DNA from: Spirochaetales bacterium
Lineage (GTDB): Bacteria > Spirochaetota > Spirochaetia > SZUA-6 > DRHE01
DNA: 5,369 bases
Reading direction: 5' to 3'
NCBI GenBank assembly: GCA_016935715.1
Contig: JAFGQJ010000005.1
Span: 1-5,369, forward strand
Part shown: positions 1-4,897 of the stretch, one piece after another
How the letters are laid out: the number at the start of each line of letters is the position of its first letter
Position numbering within the stretch: the first letter of the stretch is position 1
Notes under the pieces: generated by a model
Databases searched by the model: none
Told to the model about the DNA's origin: nothing
What the model saw: the letters and a program-made list of their open reading frames with translations, nothing else
Program-made: the position numbers and the translations under genes

Positions 1-80
1 CCGCCCAGATGCGGCAGCCGCATCGCCTCTCGAAAATCGTACAGGGCGCCTCGAATATTCCGAAAATCTAGTAGAGTCAT
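1..80 (-). CDS. Possible 5' end of a divergent gene (partial, unidentified)
   Basis: On the minus strand an ATG at 80-78 opens a frame that runs off the left edge without a stop. Its translation begins MTLLDFRNIRGALYDFREAM and goes on RLPHLGG, and an in-frame stop at 110-108 bounds it upstream. From the tenth codon on, about three quarters of codons end in G or C, as in the real genes of this window, and the hydrophobic spacing looks protein-like. An inner ATG at 23-21 is an alternative start that would leave room for a divergent promoter. I do not recognise the family. The competing reading is a plus-strand tail in frame 2 (RPDAAAA...LVES, stop TGA 80-82) that would overlap the next gene's ATG as ATGA. 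That reading has a poorer third-position bias (about 10 of 26 codons ending in G/C). Only about 26 codons are visible, so this call is weak. Confidence 0.3.
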   Translation of the reverse strand, partial: MTLLDFRNIRGALYDFREAMRLPHLG

Positions 81-1560
81 GACTCCACGCAGATCGGACA
101 ACAGAATCTACATCGTGGGAGCCGGCATCACGGGAATCACCCTGGCGCGGGAGATACGCAGCAAGGGGATCTTCGGAAAGGTGGTGGCCTTCCTCGATGA
201 TGACCCGCAGAAGATAGGCTCCCGCATCCACTCCGTTCCCGTGCTCGGACCGATAGAGGAAGTGGTGGAGCTGCTCAAGACCACGCCGGCAGACGAGGCG
301 ATCATCGCCATCCCGGGCGCCACGCGGGAGCGGCTGAAACGGATCTTCAGGCTTCTCGTTCAGGCCGGGTTCGTGCGCATCCGCTTCGTGCCCCGCATCT
401 CCCAGATCCTCGACGGCGAAGCCCACCTGATCCAGGCCAGGCAGATCAATCCGGAGGATCTGCTGTCCCGGGATCCGATCCAGGTAAACCTGAAGCACAG
501 CCTCGCCTATCTGAGGGGAAAGCGCGTCCTGGTGACCGGCGCCGGGGGCAGCATCGGCGCCGAGCTCTGCCGCCAGCTGCTGTCCGGAGGTGCCGAGCGG
601 CTGTACCTGTTCGGTCACGGCGAGAACAGCATCTACGAGATAGACCGGGAGCTGCGCCTGCTGCAGGAGGAGGGTGTCGGCGAACGGGCAACGATCGTGC
701 CGATCCTGGGAGAGCTCCAGGACCGGGATTTCATGCTCTACATCGTGAAGCGAACCCGGGCGGACGTGGTGTTCCACACCGCCGCGCACAAGCACGTGCC
801 GATGCTGGAGGCCAATCCGGTCGAAGCGGTGAAGAACAACGTGTTCGGGACCAGGAACATCCTGGAAGCCGCCCGCGGGGCGGAGGTCGAACGCTTTGTC
901 CTCGTTTCCACGGACAAGGCGGTGGATCCGGGCAGCGTGTACGGCGCCTCTAAGCTGATCGCCGAGGAGCTGGTGCTGCGCCAGGAGGCGCCGGGCAAGG
1001 TTTTTCTGGTGGTGCGGTTCGGGAACGTGCTGGGCTCCAGGGGCAGCATCCTGCCGCTGTTCCGCAGTCAGATCCTGAAGGGGGGACCGGTCACGTTGAC
1101 CGACGCTCGCAGCAGACGCTTCTTCATGACCATTCCGGAAGCTGCGAGCCTGGTGCTCCAGGCCGGCGGGGTCGGAGAAACGAGGGACCTGTATCTCCTG
1201 GATATGGGCGAACCGGTCTCGATCAAGGACATGGCCGAACAGATGGTTCGCTTCTACGGCTACGAACCGCACAGGGAAATCCAGTTCGTGTACACGGGAC
1301 TTCGTCCCGGGGAAAAGCTCCAGGAGAGTCTTTGGAGCAGCGGGGACAGGGCCGAAGCCACCGAATACCCGAAGATCCTCAAACTGGATCGCCACTACGC
1401 CCTGAACGGTCAGCTGGAGGGCGTCATCGACCGTCTCCAGCCGATCTGCTTTTTCGATCCCGGGAACCCGGAGGTCTACCGGGACCGGACCAGGCTCAGG
1501 CAAACCCTCAAAGAGATCGTTCCGACCCTCCGCGTGCCGGAAGATGAGCCGCCCCACTGA
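79..1560 (+). CDS. CapD/PglF-type NDP-sugar 4,6-dehydratase (polysaccharide biosynthesis protein), soluble form
   Basis: Predicted NAD(P)-dependent SDR-superfamily enzyme that removes water from a UDP-HexNAc, giving the 4-keto-6-deoxy sugar that the next gene's product would aminate. The protein has two Rossmann parts. Residues 10-125 form the regulatory-type nucleotide-binding domain of the FlaA1/CapD family (VGAGITG at 13-19, FLDDDP at 38-43). Residues 147-440 form the catalytic domain, with VTGAGGSIG at 152-160, AAHKHVPMLE at 235-244, STDKAVDP at 277-284, Y288-x3-K292, SRRFFMTIPEA at 345-355 and RPGEKLQESL at 409-418. Full-length CapD/WbpM/PglF proteins run to about 600-660 aa with four N-terminal membrane helices. 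These are absent here, so the enzyme should be cytosolic. Tyr288 sits where the long family members usually have Met. ATG 79 is the only start that keeps the first Rossmann strand, although no clear ribosome binding site precedes it. The exact sugar substrate is inferred. Confidence 0.93.
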   Translation: MTPRRSDNRIYIVGAGITGITLAREIRSKGIFGKVVAFLDDDPQKIGSRIHSVPVLGPIEEVVELLKTTPADEAIIAIPGATRERLKRIFRLLVQAGFVRIRFVPRISQILDGEAHLIQARQINPEDLLSRDPIQVNLKHSLAYLRGKRVLVTGAGGSIGAELCRQLLSGGAERLYLFGHGENSIYEIDRELRLLQEEGVGERATIVPILGELQDRDFMLYIVKRTRADVVFHTAAHKHVPMLEANPVEAVKNNVFGTRNILEAARGAEVERFVLVSTDKAVDPGSVYGASKLIAEELVLRQEAPGKVFLVVRFGNVLGSRGSILPLFRSQILKGGPVTLTDARSRRFFMTIPEAASLVLQAGGVGETRDLYLLDMGEPVSIKDMAEQMVRFYGYEPHREIQFVYTGLRPGEKLQESLWSSGDRAEATEYPKILKLDRHYALNGQLEGVIDRLQPICFFDPGNPEVYRDRTRLRQTLKEIVPTLRVPEDEPPH

Positions 1561-2719
1561 TTTCATCCCCTTCCACCGCCCTTCCATCGGCAGGCTGGAG
1601 GAGGAGGCGGTGCTGTCGGTGCTGCGCAGCGGCTGGCTGACCACCGGAGAGATCACCCTTCGGTTCGAAAGGGAGTTCGCCGAGCTGGCCGGCGTGGAGC
1701 ACGCCCTGGCGGTGAGCTCCGCCACGGCGGGACTGCACCTCTGTCTGGAAGCGGCGGGGGTGCGGGAGAACTCGAAGGTGGCCACCTCTCCCTACACCTT
1801 CGCCGCCACCGCCGAGGTCATTCGCTATATGGGCGCCGACCCCCTGTTCGTCGATGTGGAGGAGGACAGCTGCAATCTCAGCCCCCCGCTGTTGGAGCAG
1901 GCGCTGGCCCGGGAGCCTTCGGTGAGCGCGGTGGTGCCGGTACACGTGGGCGGGCTTCCCTGCCGCATGGATGAAATTCTCCAGATCGCCGGAGCCCGGG
2001 GAACCCCGGTGATCGAGGATGCGGCCCACTGCCTGCCCCGCAGGGGCCAGAAGGGGGCTCCCGGTACCCTGGGCGCCATGGGAGTGTATTCCTTTTATGC
2101 CACCAAGCCGATCACGACGGGGGAGGGCGGAATGGTCGTCACCCGGCACGGGGAGCTGGCTCGTCGCATGAGCATGATGCGTCTGCACGGCATCGATCGC
2201 GACGTGTGGAACCGTTATGCCTCCTCAGAGCCTTCCTGGTACTACGAGGTCCAGGAGCCGGGTTTCAAGTACAATCTCACGGACCTGGCATCCAGTCTCG
2301 GCAGGGTCCAGCTGCGGAAATCCGAGGGGTTCTACCTGGCCCGCCGGCGGATAGCCGGGAGGTATCTGGAAGGGCTGGCCGACCTGGACTACCTGCGGCT
2401 GCCGCCGGATCAGGCCGATCACTCCTGGCATCTGTTTCAGATCCGTTTGGATCTATCCAGGCTCGAGCTGGACCGGGACCGCTTCATCGATGCGCTGATG
2501 GAGCGGGGCATCGGTGTATCGGTGCACTTCATCCCGCTGCATCTCATGCCCTACTACCGCCGCACCTACGGTCTCCGGGAGCGGGATTTTCCGCACTCGA
2601 TGCGGTGCTACCGCGAGACCATCAGCCTGCCGATCTATCCCGGCCTGGGGGAGCAGCAGGTCGAGCGGGTGATCGCCGCGGTCAGGGAGCTCGGCGCCCG
2701 CTTCTACAAAAAACGGTAA
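1544..2719 (+). CDS. DegT/DnrJ/EryC1/StrS-family PLP-dependent sugar aminotransferase
   Basis: Predicted cytosolic aminotransferase that moves an amino group, normally from glutamate, onto a 4-keto nucleotide sugar, here probably the product of the overlapping dehydratase. The 391-aa length is normal for the family. Family marks in order are: IPFHRPSIG near the start with SGWLTTG at 29-35; the phosphate-binding SSATAG at 58-63; SPYTFAATAE at 82-91; EDAAH at 158-162, whose Asp159 should bind the PLP ring nitrogen; SFYATKPITTGEGG at 183-196, with Lys188 as the Schiff-base lysine; and KYNLTDLASSLGRVQL at 242-257. The C-terminal small domain includes HFIPLHLMPYY at 328-338. ATG 1544 overlaps the preceding gene by 17 nt in another frame, which implies translational coupling. 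Only a GGAAG directly abutting the ATG resembles a ribosome binding site. PglE- or PseC-like roles are both possible; pairing with a CapD/PglF-type dehydratase favours a UDP-4-amino-4,6-dideoxy-HexNAc product. The family call is secure and the substrate is inferred. Confidence 0.94.
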   Translation: MSRPTDFIPFHRPSIGRLEEEAVLSVLRSGWLTTGEITLRFEREFAELAGVEHALAVSSATAGLHLCLEAAGVRENSKVATSPYTFAATAEVIRYMGADPLFVDVEEDSCNLSPPLLEQALAREPSVSAVVPVHVGGLPCRMDEILQIAGARGTPVIEDAAHCLPRRGQKGAPGTLGAMGVYSFYATKPITTGEGGMVVTRHGELARRMSMMRLHGIDRDVWNRYASSEPSWYYEVQEPGFKYNLTDLASSLGRVQLRKSEGFYLARRRIAGRYLEGLADLDYLRLPPDQADHSWHLFQIRLDLSRLELDRDRFIDALMERGIGVSVHFIPLHLMPYYRRTYGLRERDFPHSMRCYRETISLPIYPGLGEQQVERVIAAVRELGARFYKKR

Positions 2720-2761
2720 AGCCGCTCTTCCAATCCCGCGCTCCAGCCGGCGCGGCGGCTT
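2719..2761 (+). other. GC-rich inverted repeat between the sugar genes and the molybdenum hydroxylase operon
   Basis: AAGCCGC (2719-2725) pairs with GCGGCTT (2755-2761). Inside it CCGCGC (2736-2741) pairs with GCGCGG (2750-2755) around an 8-nt loop. The two stems stack with an 11-nt bulge on the 5' side and share G2755. The structure fills nearly the whole gap between the two gene groups, starting at the aminotransferase stop codon. No T-run follows (the next bases are CCTATTG), so it is not a classical intrinsic terminator. It could attenuate read-through, protect the upstream mRNA 3' end, or be a chance product of high GC. Confidence 0.35.
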
Positions 2762-2765
2762 CCTA

Positions 2766-2795
2766 TTGCCATGCCGGGGGCAGCGAAAGTAGAAT
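2766..2795 (+). promoter_or_regulatory. Candidate sigma70-type promoter for the molybdenum hydroxylase operon
   Basis: TTGCCA at 2766-2771 matches the -35 consensus at 5 of 6 bases. TAGAAT at 2790-2795 matches the -10 consensus at 5 of 6 bases. The spacer is 18 nt. Transcription would begin near 2802. The -35 box contains the A of the upstream candidate ATG (2771), so a transcript from here could only use the in-frame ATG at 2813, with a leader of about 11 nt. The position at the junction between two unrelated gene groups fits a promoter, but the match is by eye only. Confidence 0.4.
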
Positions 2796-4897
2796 GGACC
2801 TCGAAAGCGGCGATGCAGACATTCATACACGACATTGCACCGAAGAGAGCTCTGCGGGCGGTGGTCTTGAGGGCGCCTTTCCGCAAGGGGTCGATCATCT
2901 CCCTCAGTGAGCCGGCTCTGCCCAAGGGATATTTCCGAGTCGGGCCCGAGGATATTCCGGGCACCCGTGTGCTTTCCTGCGCCGGCTTTTCTCTGCCGGT
3001 TCTGGCCCGGGGGGAGGTCCGCTACCTCGGTGAGCCGCTGCTGTTGTTCTGCGGGCCGAACCCCGAGGTGCTGGCGCAGATATCCGCCGATGTGGAAATC
3101 GCCTATCAGGAGGAGGCCCCGGTCGAGTACAGGGATCTGTCCGGTCCGTACCGGGAAGAGCAGATCATCAACCTGGCCCAGGGCGACGTGGATCTGGCCT
3201 TCAGCCTGGCCGAACAGATCGTCGAGGGGGAGTATCGGACCGCCCGGCAGGAACATTGCTACCCCGATACCCAGGGTGCCCTGGCCGATTGGGATGGAAA
3301 ATCCCTGACAGTGCATGCGGCCACTCAAGATCCTTTCGGGCTGCGCTCTGCGCTCGGTCTCTGTCTGAATCTGCCGCCCCGCAAGGTCCGGGTGGTGGCG
3401 ATACCGGTGGGCAACAGCATGGAGGGTAAGCTGCTGTCGTCGTTCCTGGTCGCCGTCCAGGCGGCGGCTCTCAGTTTCACCGCCCGCGGGCCGGTGGTGC
3501 TGATCTACGACCGCGAGGAGGACCTGCGTTTCTCCGCCAAGGGGCCGGAGTTCCTCATCCGGCATCAGACCGCCCTGGATCAGGAGGGGGAGACGCTGGC
3601 GGTGCGGGTCCAGATCTACATGGACGGGGGCTGCTACGCTTCCAAGAACAGTGAAGCCCTGCACCGGGCGGTCCACGGCGCATGGGGGGCATACCGGGTT
3701 GCCAACCTGGAGGTGACCGGCCGGACAATGGCGACCGATTTCCCCCCGGTCGGCCCGTTTCGGGCTGCGGGCAGAGCCCAGGCCGCTTTTGCGGCGGAGC
3801 TGCACAGCTCGCGTCTCGAGGAGGTCGCGCAGCTGGATTCCTGCACGTGGAAGCGGAAGAACCTGGTGGAACCGCCCGGAAAGCAGGCGCCCCCCTCGGC
3901 GCTGGAAGTGATGGACTTAAGCGTCGGGATTTCGGATTTCACCCGGAAATACTCGGCCTATTCGGCGGTGAAGAAGCGCCGAAAAGCCGTCGACCAGGCG
4001 GCCTATCCGCTGCGGGGGATCGGGCTGTCCCTTGCCTGCCAGCGGCAGGAGGGAGCATGGGAGTGTCTGCACGAAAGCGGGGAGTCCCGCGGCGCCTGCA
4101 GCATGAAGCTCGTGCTGGACAGAGGCCGCCGGCTGCGGATCTACACCTCGCTGGTGGACTGCTCCATGGGGATCCACTGGATGTTGATCCAGCGGGCGGC
4201 GGAGCTTCTGGATATCGATCCCCTCAAGGTTACGGTTCAACCGGTGGATACCCGGGATGTTCCGGACACCGGTATGACCAGCCTGTCCCGGGCCGCGGGA
4301 GTGGGTCTGCCCCTCCTGGAGCAATGCTGCCGTGCCATCATGCGCAAGAGGAAGCAGGTCAGCCCCCCGATCGAGGTGCGCCGGAGCATTGCCCCACCCC
4401 TGGCCGCTGCCCGCGAGCAAGCCTCCGGCGGTGCCCGGGGGGAGCGGTTCAAGGACCGGCAGGGCAGGGTAGAGCCGTCATGGGCGGCCACGGTGGTCGA
4501 GGTGGAGCTGGACCCGGTGACGTTTCACAGCGAGTGCAGAGGCATCTGGATGGTCGTGGAGTCCGGCAGGGTATGGAACAGCAGGGAGGTGCTGGCGGTC
4601 ATGGAAGGGGAGGTCCTCCGCGCTCTCGGATCGGTTCGAATGCCGGGCTGCCAGGCGGCGGCGGCCGACGGAGCGCCGGCCTGTTCTATCCGCGATCTGA
4701 TGCCCGATCCGGAGCAGCTGCCGGAGATCCGAATCCGTCTGCTGGACAGAGAGACAGAGCCGATGAGAGGCTTCGAGGAGCTTCCGCACATGGGCGTGCC
4801 TGCCGCCTACGCGGCAGCGGTGTGCCAGGCCACCGGGTTGTATATAGACCAGATCCCGATTACAGCGGAGGTGATACAGCAGTGCCTGGAAACCTGA
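2771..4897 (+). CDS. Xanthine dehydrogenase-family molybdopterin-binding (large) subunit, divergent active site
   Basis: Homologue of the molybdenum-cofactor subunit of the XDH/aldehyde oxidase family, which hydroxylates heterocycles or aldehydes and passes electrons to [2Fe-2S] and FAD partners. Residues about 27-120 form the a/b hammerhead domain (DIPG 61-64, GEVRYLGEPLLL 81-92). The Mo-binding domains follow, with GDVDLAF at 138-144, RQEHCYPD at 159-166, DTRDVPDTGMTSLSR at 493-507, VVEVELDPVT at 575-584 and a C-terminal RGFEELPHMGVPAAYAAAV at 666-684. Glu670 aligns with the catalytic Glu of KGVGEPP. Usual cofactor motifs are altered: GGGFGGK is GNSMEGK (214-220), TEMGQG is VDCSMG (462-467), and FRGFG is FRAAG (330-334). 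At 708 aa it is shorter than the usual 750-790 aa, partly because the linker at 520-570 is short. ATG 2771 has no ribosome binding site; ATG 2813 (Met15) is an alternative if the overlapping promoter is real. The same frame holds the upstream aminotransferase, separated by TAA. Substrate unknown. Confidence 0.88.
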   Translation: MPGAAKVEWTSKAAMQTFIHDIAPKRALRAVVLRAPFRKGSIISLSEPALPKGYFRVGPEDIPGTRVLSCAGFSLPVLARGEVRYLGEPLLLFCGPNPEVLAQISADVEIAYQEEAPVEYRDLSGPYREEQIINLAQGDVDLAFSLAEQIVEGEYRTARQEHCYPDTQGALADWDGKSLTVHAATQDPFGLRSALGLCLNLPPRKVRVVAIPVGNSMEGKLLSSFLVAVQAAALSFTARGPVVLIYDREEDLRFSAKGPEFLIRHQTALDQEGETLAVRVQIYMDGGCYASKNSEALHRAVHGAWGAYRVANLEVTGRTMATDFPPVGPFRAAGRAQAAFAAELHSSRLEEVAQLDSCTWKRKNLVEPPGKQAPPSALEVMDLSVGISDFTRKYSAYSAVKKRRKAVDQAAYPLRGIGLSLACQRQEGAWECLHESGESRGACSMKLVLDRGRRLRIYTSLVDCSMGIHWMLIQRAAELLDIDPLKVTVQPVDTRDVPDTGMTSLSRAAGVGLPLLEQCCRAIMRKRKQVSPPIEVRRSIAPPLAAAREQASGGARGERFKDRQGRVEPSWAATVVEVELDPVTFHSECRGIWMVVESGRVWNSREVLAVMEGEVLRALGSVRMPGCQAAAADGAPACSIRDLMPDPEQLPEIRIRLLDRETEPMRGFEELPHMGVPAAYAAAVCQATGLYIDQIPITAEVIQQCLET
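4867..4875 (+). promoter_or_regulatory. Perfect Shine-Dalgarno for the [2Fe-2S] subunit
   Basis: GGAGGTGAT is fully complementary to the 16S rRNA anti-SD and ends 6 nt before GTG 4882. It fixes the GTG as the start of the [2Fe-2S] gene, inside the 3' end of the Mo subunit gene. It is much the strongest ribosome binding site in the window; none of the three upstream genes has a comparable one, which suggests strong independent translation of the small subunit. Confidence 0.85.

Noticed and set aside
1508..2188. 226-codon minus-strand open frame
   Set aside because: Shadow of the aminotransferase, which is firmly supported by PLP-site motifs. Composition is low in hydrophobics and rich in His/Gln/Gly.
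2719..2770. Classical Rho-independent terminator at the operon junction
   Set aside because: The inverted repeat is not followed by a run of T; the next bases are CCTATTGCC.
2206..2910. 234-codon plus-strand open frame in another phase spanning the gene junction
   Set aside because: Rich in Gly/Ala/Arg/Pro with no domain signature, and it overlaps the well-supported ends of two real genes.
3756..3785. Carbon monoxide dehydrogenase (CoxL-type) assignment for the large subunit
   Set aside because: Form I CoxL has the loop YRCSF with the copper-binding Cys. The equivalent stretch here is FRAAG, with Ala at that position.
2453..3805. 450-codon open frame on the minus strand opposite the aminotransferase 3' end and Mo subunit
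   Set aside because: It crosses the gap between two clear plus-strand genes, is rich in Arg/Gln/Gly/Pro/His, and shows no recognisable motif. It is what GC-rich third positions produce on the opposite strand.
3371..4815. Possibility that the altered Mo-subunit motifs come from frameshifts or a pseudogene
   Set aside because: The frame is continuous for 708 codons, conserved blocks lie on both sides of each altered motif in the same frame and at family spacing, and codon use stays biased to G/C thirds throughout.
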